Positions 48,460 to 60,100 of a stretch of 64,000 bases of DNA are shown in pieces (within the stretch, counting starts at the first letter, position 1; every line of letters starts with the position of its first letter). A model generated the notes under the pieces. It did not search any database. It had not been told where the DNA came from and saw only the letters and a program-made list of their open reading frames with translations. Position numbers and translations under genes: made by a program. The DNA is taken from assembly GCA_037176725.1 (NCBI GenBank), contig JAZBRS010000049.1, positions 11,488,001-11,552,000 on the forward strand, given 5' to 3'. This DNA comes from Posidonia oceanica (lineage: Eukaryota; Streptophyta; Magnoliopsida; Alismatales; Posidoniaceae).

Positions 48460-49412
48460 GCTTGCAGTTGGCTGAACTTGATTTTGAGACGCCGATTTGG
48501 TTTCATTCACCGTTTTCCGCGTTTTATTGCTCCTGATGCATGCTATAACACCCGTGCACGCTGCCTGCCCCCCTATTTTGATTTTGCACCTCGCCTTGCA
48601 CGCTTTCTTGTAGTTTTCACCTCGGACTCGCTTTCGCTCTCTCTTTTGCATATCGCTTGCCTGCATCGTTTTCCGCGCTTTTACATCGTTTCCTGTGCTT
48701 GCACCGTTTTCTGCACCGCTTTTGCATCACTTTTCGCACCATTTTCATACTGTTTGCACCATTTTTTGCGCCCGCTTTGGTTTATCCCTTGCATGTCGCT
48801 TGCATCGCATGGTCTTTGTCGCAGCCTTGTTTTATCGCCTGCATTTGCATTAGGGCAATGATGCTTACTGCCTAGGAGTTCTCACGAACTGGGGTTTGTC
48901 CAGTTTGGAACACTAGCAGCATTGCTAAGCACATAGATAGCACATTTATTTCCCATGCATAGCAATCAGACATTCATTGCATTTAGGCATTAGGTAAGCA
49001 TCTTCCTGCATTAGCGAGCGAGATTGCCTAAGAAAGACCGATTCTCGGACGTGTCGGGGGTGCCTAACACCTTCCCCGTGCGTAACAGGAGTCCTTGCCA
49101 TTTCTCTTGGCCTGCAATGACCTTTCCTTCATCCTAGGCACGAGTCATAGCATAGCATTGCATTGCATCGCATCTCTTTGCATCCGGTTTTGCATGTCTT
49201 TTCATGAATTTCCTCGGTTTTCCTTGTCTCCCAACTTAATAGACATGGTGGCGACTCCGATTTGTCTTATCATTTCTTTTTCTTCTTTTTGCCAGTGTTT
49301 CCGAGTCAAGTTTCTTCCCTCGGATCCCGCCGCATATAGTGAGCCTATTTTGATCAGTGCGCGCGTGCTTTGGCATCGTGCATGGACGATCAGAAATTCA
49401 GGATTACTACAG

Positions 49413-49432
49413 TGGCGACTCCGTTGGGGAGC
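49413..49432 (+). other. Primer binding site of element B
   Basis: TGGCGACTCCGTTGGGGAGC begins two bases after the LTR end. Sites of the TGGCGACTCC...GGGGA kind are, from memory, common in Tat/Ogre elements and attributed to a tRNA-Arg; I cannot verify the tRNA here. Confidence 0.75.
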
Positions 49433-50485
49433 TTGTACTCCTGCTTTTGTCTTGGCTTTCTCGCCGCTCGCATTTTGCTTTTTCTGCTTGCCTTTTGCTC
49501 TTGCATGCCTTGCTTGCTTACCTGCCTGCTTGTTTATTTACTTGCTTTATGCCATGATTGCTTGCGCTGCTTTATTTTCCTGCATCACATGCCTAAATAC
49601 TTGCTTGGCGCACTATACATGTTTTTTGTGTGATATGTGTTTTGTTTTACACAAATACTATGCCACCATGCACGCACATGCCATACATACTTGCTTTTTG
49701 ATATGATAAGTGCTTTCTCTTCACTATCGTGTCCACATATACCTGCACATGCCATGCCCATGCTTTTTGCCTTGCTGTGTGAATTGCTTGCATGCCATGA
49801 CTTCTTGTTTCTCTCCCATTCACATATGCCATGCCTAGGATAGTAGAAACTTGCTTGCTTCCCTCTTGTTTAATCTAAAAGCCACAATAAAGTGAAGCAA
49901 CAGCATCTAAGCACAACTAGAGCCGAAACTTGCAATTTTTCCCCTTGGTTAAATAAAATGCAAGTAAAACGCTTTAAAGCATTCACATCAGCATTTTAGA
50001 AAGCATGCATTCTTCTCATCTGAGTCTAGCCACAGTCTGAGAAGGACGGTCCCGGCCTCTTGCCCCACTGCTTTGGCATGGCGCAAGTCAGTCGGTCTAT
50101 CCCCCCTTGTCCAGGGGTCGCGTCGGTGCTATTGGAGGGTACCACCCACGCTTCTAGCAGGGTCGAGGCCACCAACGCACCACCCGTTATACCTGAGCTT
50201 TGGCAGGGTTGAGACGGGAGCCTTATTTTCTGACCTGGAGTCTGTCTAATCCCATTACCCATGAGTGCGTCCTGGTAGGTCATCTACTCAGGACATGCAT
50301 GGTGAGAGAGCGCATATTAGGGCATTCATCCGCAACATACCACCCCTAATAACTCTTTTTTGCATCCAACCTCTGACGCGTTTATTGGTTTTGTAGGTAG
50401 GTGCGGGTTCCTCTAGCTAGGATCCTGAGCGTCCCTCTCTGTCTCTGAGCTGTCTGTCGCCTTCGACAGTAGCTCGTCTTAGGTC
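49433..50485 (+). other. Leader of element B
   Basis: T/G-rich sequence with many TTGCTTGC words, then the conserved block at 50005-50290 that is duplicated in element A (GAGAAGGACGGTCCC; ACGCACCACCCGTTATACC). A packaging or translation role is possible but not shown. No coding sequence. Confidence 0.6.
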
Positions 50486-52980
50486 TTGTGTCCCTGCCTT
50501 CAGTCGCAGACCTGTTTGCTCTCCCTCGCCGTCCGCTATGGCTCAGCATACCAGCGAGCCCTCTTCCTCTTTGGCGTCACGGGAGATACTGACTTCGGTC
50601 TCTCCTTCCCCTGCTTTGGCGTCCCTCGTCTCCTCTCCACTTCTGGACAGGAGACTTCCCAGCCCCTTTATCTGGATCAAGGGTCGATCCTAGCCAACCT
50701 GGAGCTTATCACCAAGACTGCTGCGGTGACCGCTACTCGGGCTCCAGGAGCGTCGCCTTCTGTTCCATCCCAAGGCCTTCCTGTCTCGGGAATCCAACCT
50801 TCTGCGGCTGCCTCTTGCGTAGGATCCACTCCTATTGCTTTCTTGGTTTCTGCGTCCCCTTTGGCGGACACCTCTTTGCATCCCGGTCCGTCGGTCGATG
50901 CTTTCTCTGCCTCGCAAGCACAGCGTTTATTGGCTAAGGCCGATAGGCTGCGAAGCATGGCTCTCGCACTCGACCCGACTGTGGCCTGCTCTTCCCGTTC
51001 AACCCCTGAGGTTCCAGTGTCGCCTTCTGTAGCCCTGCAGGCGCACTACACTGCACTTCCACCCTTTCCATCGCCCCGGCTCCTCACAGCCACGGCAATG
51101 GGGGCGCATTATTGGCCTCCTACACCTGCACAGCACTTTGCACAGCATGCAACTCCTTCCTTTGGTGGCCAGTCTTCTGGATTGGCAAGAGCATAGCACC
51201 CCTTAGGCCCGTTGCCTGAAACCGTGCTAGTGCAACAGCTGCTGCTCCCCCACATTGCACCTTACACTGCACAGCATATTATCTATCAATCTTCTTTGCA
51301 TCAGGTTCAGACTCCTGCATACATAGCACCGCACTTTGCACCCTCGCACGGGTATGTTGGCCCTCATGCTACGACACCAGGTGGCGTGATGGTGGATCTG
51401 GAGGAGTGCTCTCGCGCGACCTGCACAGCATACGTGGTCCCTACCTCTGTTGCACAACCATCGCCAGCAGCAGCCTTAGACGCCCTCCTCACTAGGTTGG
51501 GCGATCTAGAGAGAGCACTTCGTCAAGTGCAAGGCTAGGACCGCCAGCCCTACCAATTTCGCGACCTCTGTCTCTTTCCAGAGGCCGCACTCCCTTCGAA
51601 GTTCTGCATCCCGGACTTCGATAAATATAATGTAGAGGCTGCCCCATCTCGCATCTGAAGGCATACTGTGGGGACCTTGCTTAGCTTCAGGCTGATGAAA
51701 GGCTCCTTATCCGCTTGTTCCAGAAGAGTTTGACCGGCCCCGCACTTAGGTGGTTTACGTCCCTTGACATGGCTACGGTTCAGAATTGGACTGGTCTTTT
51801 TCAGGCTTTCCTTCAACAATATGCTTTCAACCTCGACTTGATCCCCAAGAGGGAGGATCTCGTCGCCATCCGGTAGAGGCCCCAAGAGCCATTCGGGGAG
51901 TATGTCAGTCGCTGGCACTCCACAGCCGCCTAGGTTAAGGATAGACCCTTCGAGGAGGATTCTATCGAGATGATCGTCAAAGGAGCGCTGCCAGCGACTA
52001 GGACTCTGCTTTGCATCCAGCACATCACTAGTTTTGCATCACTGATTAGGGCTAGCGCTCGCGTGGAAAGCTCACTATGGAGTGGGCATTTCCCCACACT
52101 TTCTGCATTGGCTAGGCAGGCCAACAACACCAGCAATCGCCGCAGCAGTAACAGCAGCAACAACTCAGCTTCCGACTGCCCCGAGCAGCACGCTGTGGCA
52201 TGCGCTGATCCTCTTGAAGTGCCTGCCTTTGCAGAAAGTTAGCCGGACCCTTTTCCGCTAGTGCACGCACCTATTTATGCACCCACTGCACACACTGCCA
52301 CCGTTGAGCTAGTGCATCACATCACACCAGCTCAGCAAGGACAACAGTCTAAGTAGAGACGAGTCCGCCGCGCTAAGAGTGACTTCACTCCACTTGGTGA
52401 ACCGCTAAGCGCCGTCTTTCCCCAGGTTATGTCACTTCTGAGGCTCCCGGAAACTCGCCCTCCACCAAATCCTCTTCCGAGGTGGTACAATGCTAGCAAG
52501 CATTGCGATTACCATCGAGCCACGGGGCATTTGACAGATAATTGCCTCACTCTCCGAGATGTCGTTCAGGACTTGATTGACAACGGGACCCTCGTCGTCA
52601 GTCCGCAGGAGGCTGCTCACACACCTGCAGTTGCACTCGCACACCCTAGCGTAGCCGGCCCTTCCTCTTCTGAGCCTGCGGGCTTCAAGGATGCCGGAAT
52701 CTCCGGGGCTTACCCCAATCTTCTTTGAATCCAGCTCTGTGCCGGTGGGTCCTTCCGATCCCATCGGCGCAATCCCCTCTTCCTATCTCTCCCTGTTTGC
52801 CCAAGGGATGCTCGAAAGCGCAACGGCAAAATCGACAGCAAGCCTAGTCGCAACACCATCCAGGTTAGCTTCTCCTCCAGCATCAATAGCCCCAGTGTTC
52901 CTTGCACTGCCAATAGTGGATCTCGCTGACAGCATCAGCAGCATAGGGGCAGACCTAGCACCTCCCTCCCGAGGTCGCTG
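50486..52980 (+). pseudogene. Gag remnant of element B
   Basis: A plausible ATG is at 50538 (MAQHTSEPSSS), with a frame change near 50690. An Ala/Pro/Ser-rich N-terminal part follows to 51538, then the gag core at about 51650-52080 (HLKAYCGDLA; LTGPALRWFTSL; FLQQYAFNLDLIP; FGEYVSRWHST) and the zinc knuckle-like module at about 52495-52545 (HCDYHRATGHLTDNC). In-frame TAGs lie at 51194-51196, 51536-51538, 51682-51684, 51874-51876 and 51931-51933, and a frameshift near 51655. The core matches the gag of plant Gypsy elements. Nothing resembling pol follows. Confidence 0.8.
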
Positions 52981-52983
52981 ATA

Positions 52984-53000
52984 GGTAAGTCCCTCTTACC
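52984..53000 (+). other. Splice-donor-like hairpin after gag, element B
   Basis: TAG|GTAAGTCCC with a perfect 6-bp stem GGTAAG...CTTACC, at the same place as in element A. The bases just outside the stem differ between the two elements. Confidence 0.5.
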
Positions 53001-53131
53001 TCTCTTTTCTTTCCTACACTGTCTTTTCTTTTCATTTTGTTTTGTTTTTGTGTTTTCCTGCCATGTCAGAAAATCATAAAAACAGCAAAAACCCTAAAAA
53101 CTTGCATTTTTTCCTGCATGCATTCATCATT

Positions 53132-53326
53132 CGGGCTGATACCCCTAACTATTAGGCGATAGGTCCGTTAACCTATCATCACCGGGCTGACAGTCCTAAC
53201 TGCTCGGCAATAAGTCCGTCAACTTATCATTTGGGCTGGCAGCCCTAACTGCTCGGCGATAAGTCCGTCAACTTATCATTCGGGCTGATATCCCTAACTA
53301 TTCGGCGATAAGTCCGTCAACTTATC
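53132..53326 (+). repeat. Two-hairpin repeat array, cluster 1 (four units)
   Basis: Four units of 48-50 nt. Stem 2 reads GATAGGT/ACCTATC (53158-53177), ATAAGT/ACTTAT (53210-53227), GATAAGT/ACTTATC (53258-53277) and GATAAGT/ACTTATC (53307-53326), with loops CCGTTA or CCGTCA. Stem 1 is best in unit 3: GGCAG-ccctaa-CTGCT (53238-53253). No spacers separate the units. Confidence 0.85.
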
Positions 53327-54766
53327 ACCCACACATATCAATCACTTTGCATGCATATCAACCATTTTGCACATATCTGTCATCATGCATTGTCATTTAT
53401 CGCATGTACGTATCATTTCTTGCATGCTGTAAAGCATAAAGCCAAAAAATTAAGAAAATAAAAAAAAAACAGCAAAAATATTTTCTTCGCCTTCTTGCTG
53501 GTTTTCCCTTTTATGTTTTCCTAAACAAAAATCATAAAAATACAAAACCAATGCTAAAACCAAAAACATGTTTGTCCTTTCCCCTGCTAAAATATACAAA
53601 ACCCACAAACATTTGTATAATCAGAAACCTACTTTGGACAAACAAGCAGCGCCTCGAGGATGTCAAGCAGTGACGATCTCAGGCAGGTCTCACCCGAGCG
53701 GCACCATCTCTTGCATGTGGCTACAGAGTGAGACTAGAGCAGAACAGAGCGTCTCGCAGAGCTCAAAGCTCCCAAAGTGAGATCCACCTTAACCAGAGAG
53801 TCCACCAGAAATGGAGAAGACCAAAGCAGAGCAGAGCGTAGCCAGAGGCTGTCGACACATTGCAGAGGCTGAGGGTGTACGTCAATCAGCCGAACTCTCA
53901 ATGCCTCACCTGGGACCGCTACCCCAAGAGGGCGAAGACATGCATATCCAAATGAATAGAGGTCATGTGAGCTAAAGAAATGATAACATGATATGCATGC
54001 TGAGCATAAAAGAACAATGCAGAAAGAAGTTGAAGAAAGAAGGCGCTCATGAGAGGAGTGACTCAGACGAGTGTCGAAGCCCCCTTAGCTGTCAGCTCCA
54101 AGCGCCACATTGGCAACTGCACGGGATGCACTATCAGGAGGACCTGACCCCACCCTCCGAGCATAGCAGCACGCTCAAATCTCCTCTACAGACAACTCTA
54201 CTCCCTTGGCAGGCTAGATGCAACTCCAGTCACTCATGAGGGGAAAAGGAAGATCTATGCCGTGAGCGTTAATAGCGGTAGTCGGTCCCCAAAGAATTGA
54301 GACGGAGGCTAAGAAGCTGCATCCAACGCTTCTGCTACCCTATAGCCAAAGGCTATACTCTGCAAAGCTGAGGCCTCATCCTGATCCAAGAGTGAGAAAG
54401 AGAGCCACCGACCACAACTCGGCATGGTGTCGCTCGAGAATTGAGTCTCCTAAGTTAGGAATTGTAGAAGCATCCTCATGGCACAATTGCTTTGAGCCCA
54501 AAGCCACCAAAACATGCATGTTGTAATATATCTTTATCTTCCCTTCTCCCTGTTTTCGAAAACCGGAGCCAAGGACGAGCACTTTTGCTTGCCTCGCTCA
54601 GAGGCTCCGTGCTTTTCAAATTTTGCCACTCACCGCGTGGGTAGGTCCATGATGACCGGCATGTACCTTGTTTGTCACCTCGTGACGCCACGAAGCGTGC
54701 CCGTGCTGAGACCATTGCACGCCTATCACGATGGGTTCCTATTTCCTTTCTGCATCATTCTGCATC
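53327..54766 (+). other. Noncoding interior of element B between hairpin clusters
   Basis: An A-rich stretch (53430-53620) is followed by sequence conserved in element A, including TCTCAGGCAGGTCTCACCC (53678) and AAGAGGGCGAAGACATGCATATCC (53925). No coding sequence. Confidence 0.7.
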
Positions 54767-55622
54767 CGGGCTGGTAGCCCCAACTGCTCGGCGATGGGTC
54801 CATCAACCTATCATTTTATCATGTTATCATTTCTGCATCCGGGCTGGCAGCCCTAATTGCTCGGTGATGGGTCCGTCAACCTATCATTTTATCGTGCTAT
54901 CATTTCTGCATCCGGGCTGGCAGCCCTAACTGCTCGGCGATAGGTCTGTTAACCTATCACTATGCATTCCTCTGCATCGGGCTGGTACGCCTAATTGCTC
55001 GGTTGACGCTTGTTAAAATGTCATCCCACATATCCGCATTGCATTCGGGCTGATATCCCCAACTATTCGGCGATAAGTCCGTTAACTTGTCACCCTGCAT
55101 TTGCATTATTCCATTACATCCCCCACCGTCATTACACTTCGCACGGTGAGCCCTTACATCCATTTTACTACATTCGGGCTGGTAGGCCTAACTACTCGGC
55201 TGACAAACCCGTTAGTGTTGTCTCCACCTTGCATTTTGATGCCATGGGTGCTTCGGCTGTCCCCTGGTATCGTTCACCGATACCAGGGGCATCTTTATTT
55301 AGCTGCCCCGTGGTATCCCATTTCCATCTGCATTTGGGCTGACATCCCCAACTGTTACGGGAGCATCTACGGACCTCTGCCACACCTTCAGGTATGGTAT
55401 TCGCATTGCATTCGTGGTTACAAGCTATCCCACTTGTAATCACCCCTCTTGCCTGACAGACTCGCTGGCCTGTCACCATCATCGGGCTGATAGCCCTAAC
55501 TATCCGGTGATGAGTCTGTTAACTCCTTACGGGTTGATAGCCCCAACTATCCGGTGATGAGTCCGTTAACTCCTCGCAGGCTGATAGCCCTAACTATCCG
55601 GCGATAGGTCCGTTAACCTATC
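54767..55622 (+). repeat. Two-hairpin repeat array, cluster 2 (about ten units) with other hairpins
   Basis: Units start at about 54767, 54840, 54913, 54978, 55046, 55175, 55335 (partial), 55483, 55531 and 55578. Stem 2 variants: GATGGGT/ACCTATC (54793-54812, 54866-54885), GATAGGT/ACCTATC (54939-54958, 55603-55622), GATAAGT/ACTTGTC (55072-55091), GACAA/TTGTC (55202-55222). Stem 1 is GATAG-ccctaa-CTATC at 55489-55504 and 55583-55598, and GATAG-ccccaa-CTATC at 55536-55551. Between units there is a 12-bp perfect hairpin at 55261-55289. Confidence 0.85.
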
Positions 55623-57172
55623 ACCCATTTCGTCTAAGTGTAATAGCATGTTGTTGCATGGCATTAGCATTTCATCATCACACGGACATCGCGCAACTAG
55701 GATCGTTTTCCCAGTTTTGTGTGCCCGACGTTCCATTGTTTGTACACTACATTTCACAGCATTCGCATTGCATAGCATCATGTAGCTTCTTTGTATGCCT
55801 TGTAGAATCAGTCCTAGTACTGCATCTCATCATTACACGGACATCGCGCGCTTAGGATCCGAACCCCAGGCTCACGTATTGCCTAAGGCAGCATCCTCGT
55901 CGCCCGCATGCTTCTTTTTATAGCATTGCCGGCTTGGGATGATGCTCGCAGTAGTACGCGGCCCAGGATTGCTTTCTCAGTTTCGCATGTCCGGCGTTCC
56001 GCTGCATATCCTGCATCCCACTGCATAACATTGCATAACATTGCACCCTTATTGCGTTGCCACTCCTTTGTGGTCCTTACACCAACTTCCGCATTCTGCT
56101 TTCCCAGGCATTTCGTATCCGCCATTGCATGCACATCCCCTGCTTTACTTTCAGCATCTTTACTTTCAGCTTTACTCCATGCGCTTGCATTGCCATTCAT
56201 CTACAGCCGAGCTTTGCGAATGGCACCCCCGTCGCCTGGCCTACTTGCATTGGCTAGCGACAGCATTGCATTGCATTTCCACTTTTCCGTGTGCATGCAC
56301 GATCCCGCTTTCCCCCAGAGGAGTGCAGTGCAGTAAGCGTTAGCGTAAGTATACCATTTGCATTAGCATAGCATTCTAGTGTTCGCATTCATCTGCATTT
56401 GCATTCACCTTCCTGCATTGCTTAGGACATCCTTCGCATCGCATTGTCCTTCTTGCCTCTTCGCCTGCTTGCTGCCTCGATCGGAGGCAAGCATTTTCTC
56501 CTTCTCGCGGCCTCGCGAGCTCCTGTTTGTTTCACTTGTCCCGAACGGACAAGGACCCTTGGTCTCCCCCGGACTAGCAACCAACCTGCCTGAGCGGCAA
56601 GCGCGTTAGTCCTTCTGGAGCCGCTTTTGCACAAGTTTTAACGAGCAGCCAACTTGTCGCGTTGCATCGTAGAGACTTCTGCTTCTCCTCACTTCAGCAT
56701 GCATCACACTGCACTGCCCTAGCATTCCCTGTTTGGTGGCTACATTCGCAGCACCGACACCCACATAGCACTAGCACTCACAGCATTAGCGCTCGCACTC
56801 ACAAGCATAGCAAGCACTCACAACAAGCATTAGCACCCATAACATAGCAAGCACCCACAACATCAGCATCAGCATTAGCACCAGCACTCACCATGCATCA
56901 GCATAGCATCTCCTCATGCACAGCACCCGCACGCGCACTAGTTCATATTGGTTCAACATCAACATTCGCATCGCACACCAGTTCTGCATTAGCATCTGCA
57001 CTAGCTTCTGCATTAGTATGCATTGCATCGCATCATTGTGGCATCGAGTCATGATTTCCGGTGCATACGCCGGATAAGTGACTCACGCCAACAGCAATTC
57101 GCACTCCTGCCGGCGTCAGGTAGGGCGTCTTGTCTACCCCGAGCAGCGGTCTCACTACACTTGACCTCGCTC
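55623..57172 (+). other. Low-complexity 3' interior of element B
   Basis: GCATT- and CATTGC-rich DNA. A short direct repeat with CACGGACATCGCGC lies at about 55680 and 55840, and an irregular array of AGCATTAGCACCC-like words at 56740-57030. I see no gene; frames such as 55883-56336 are low-complexity. Confidence 0.65.
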
Positions 57173-57181
57173 AGGGAGGGG
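57173..57181 (+). other. Polypurine tract of element B
   Basis: AGGGAGGGG followed by CATC and the start of the 3' LTR at 57186. It is short, but in the right position for plus-strand priming. Confidence 0.6.
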
Positions 57182-57185
57182 CATC

Positions 57186-60100
57186 TGTAGACACCCCATT
57201 CTGAGAGCCTAGAAGATGGTGGATTCTCCTACAACTTGCTTGGACTCTGAGATGGCTATCTTTTTTTTCAAACTGACCCATTTCTACCCAAAACCAAACC
57301 TAAAATCCCACCTAAACCCCAAAACCTCAACCTAAGCCTTTTGCACCTTTTCAACCCTTTTTAAGCCAAGGCCCAAGCCCATTTCAGCCTTCGGCCTCCT
57401 GGGCGTGTTGGACGTTGGCATGGGCAGCGTCCAATGTTGGGCGTGCTCTGTGCTAGCGTACAATGTTGGACGCACTCTGTACCAGCGTCCAACGGCCTGG
57501 GAGTTGCAGCGGCTGCTCCGCCACCTTTGGCTCACCTCCCGTCCCCTTCGCCACCCGTACACACTTACTACCCATCTCACTCACCACTCCAAGCCACCCA
57601 CTAGCTGCCAAGGCTGAGTAACTACCCTGCCAGGTCGTCTACTCCTCCCCAGCACCTCTCCCGCTCACTCCACCTCTCACTGCCACCGCCGCTGGATTCT
57701 CTGCCACCAGCGACTTCGGCGACCACCTCCTGCCAGCCCATGCCCTCGCCTGCCATGCCTCGTGCCCTCCCACTCACACCCAAGCCTGCCACGCCCCTGC
57801 CATTGCCTGCAAACACCTCTGAAAACCTCGGCCTTCACCCATGAACCCAACAAAACCACACAAAACAGCCACCTTCTCACCATTGCACAGCACAGCACAG
57901 CCCTCCCAGTGAGAATTGAGCGACACCAGAGCAAAGAGCAAACTCCCACGACCCCTCTCGAGCATCCAGCAACCTCTCCCGAGCCCCCAGCACGCCAAGC
58001 AAGCTCGCTGGAGTAGCCTCGCCGCCACCTTTTGCAACGTCGGCCGCAAGCGCAAACACGCCTTCTGGGCCGCAACTCACTTCCCTTAGCTAGTGCACGC
58101 ACGTAGTAGCATGATAGGATAGTTAGCACACATGCACGCCACCTTGGTTGGTCGGAATTGGCCCGGCCTCGGGCCAGGAGGTGGAGGAGATGGGTGGCCC
58201 GATCTGGCCATCCATTTGCAGCTCCGAATGCATGGGCATGTTCGTCTCGTCCCCCTCTTGCTTCCTGGATCCCTAGGTTCCAGTTTTGGATCGATCTTAG
58301 CATCGATTGTGCCAGAGGTTTGCTCGGCCTATTGGACGCACCATCTGGTGCGTCCAACGTTGGACCTGCCCTAAGGCAGCGTCCAACGACCTGCAGTTCT
58401 ATTTGCTTGCCTTCCCCTTTTATTTTGCTTCTGTGATGCTTTAGCTTGCATGCTTAGCTGCTGTTTTGTTCTAGCATGTACTCTTCCTGTTTCTAGATGC
58501 CATGCTAGGTTTGGATTCATGTTTCTTGCCCTTGTTTAGTCTGCGGTTCTAGGGTGTTGGACGCTGGAATGTAAGCGTCCAATGTTGGCCGCTGTGCTTT
58601 TAGCGTCCAACGCCCCTGCATGCCTGCTCTTGCTTTACTGCTTTGAAGTTATGCTTATTTTATGATATGCGTTCAATCCATGTTGCATGCCTCCAGTTCA
58701 CCTATTTGCAGTAGCTTACATGCATGCTTAATGGCTTTATTCTGAGCTTAATTCTTTTTGCAACTTGATCTGCTATCTGTCTGTGTTGGCCGCGCAGGTC
58801 CCAGCGTCCAACGTTGGACGCTGGTGCATCCCGCGCACAATGCTCCTGCTTGCTTACCTGAGTTGCAATGTTTGATTGATGCCTCCTATTTGCTTGGTTG
58901 TTTCATATATGCATGCATGTGCCTTGTCCTAGCATACTTGCTGTCATTTAGATGAATGCTTTAGGGTTTGCCATGCTCATCTCCTGTTGCTGGTTGTTGT
59001 GCTGTCTTCCTGCATTGGCCACTGGAGGCACCGGCGTCCTACGTTGGACGCTGGATGCAGCCGCATCTAACGCATAGAGACCACAGCACCCAACTTCAAG
59101 CTTGCATCTGGCATTTTGTGTTTGCATCTTAGCTGTCTGAGCATGCTAGTATGTCCTGCATGTCCTTGGCTTTTCCTCTGTGAATCTCAAGCTTTGTTAT
59201 TGATTTTTTGCATGCATTTTCTTTCTACAGTTTCCATCTCTCTACGTTGGTCGCTTGCTGTCCCAGCAGCTAACGTAGGACGTTGGCCATTCCAGCGTCC
59301 AACGCCGAGAACCCACTGCAGCTTGTTCTTTTCTGATTTGATCCTCGTTTCTTTTGCTTCTGATTGCTTTTAGTGCATGTTCAGCATCACTTATCTGCAG
59401 TAGCTTAGATGCATGCTTTGGCATTGGATTTGTCGCTTTGCATATGGCCCTTGTGATGTTTTCTGCCTGTAGGGTGTTGGCCGCTGAGCGCTCCAGCGTC
59501 CAACGTTGGACGCTAGGTACTCTGTGTCCAACACTTTGCTTTGTTTTAGCTTGGTTTCTGTTTGTGCCTTGCTTCCAAATTGCTTTCTGGCTGCTTTCTT
59601 GCCTTTCTTGCATGTCCTGCATATCTGCCATTGCCATGTCGCACTTGCATAGCATGCATGCATTTAGAAAGCATTGATTTCTCAAGAATTGCATGCTGTT
59701 TGCCTCTAGTAGGCATTGGACGCCATCATTGCCAGTGTCCAACATTGGACGCAGTTATTGCTGCGTCCAACGCTTGCAGTTGGTTGAACTTGATTTTGAA
59801 ATGCCGATTTGGTTTCATTCGCCGTTTTCCGCGTTTTATTGCTCCTGATGCATGCTATAACACTCGTGCACGCTGCCTACCCCTTGTTTTGATTTTGCAC
59901 ATTGGCTTGCACGCTTTCCCGTAGTTTTCGCCTCGGACTTGCTTTCACTCTCTCTTTTGCATATCACTCGCTTGCATCGTTTTTCGCACTTTTACATCTT
60001 TTTTTGTGCTTGCACCGTTTTCTGCACCACTTTTGCATCATTTTCCACACCATTTCCATACTGTTTGCACCGTTTTCTGCGCCCGCTTTGGTTTATCCCT

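Larger units (their letters stand above)
45865..49411 (+). mobile_element. 5' LTR of element B
   Basis: It starts TGTAGACACCCCATTCTGA and ends ATTACTACA. A GC-rich segment (46180-46760) is followed by eight double-hairpin cassettes, degenerate GCACCGTTTT words, and the conserved block GTGCCTAACACCTTCCCC near 49058. Frames such as 46512-47045 (- strand) are by-products of GC-rich sequence. Confidence 0.9.

Noticed and set aside
53132..53326. Evenly spaced repeats reminiscent of a CRISPR array
   Set aside because: Units are contiguous without unique spacers, vary in the stems, lie in a plant retroelement and have no cas genes.
57677..58357. 226-codon frame on the - strand in the 3' LTR of element B
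   Set aside because: In the 5' LTR the same stretch is broken into shorter frames; the difference is an indel, and no known domain is present.
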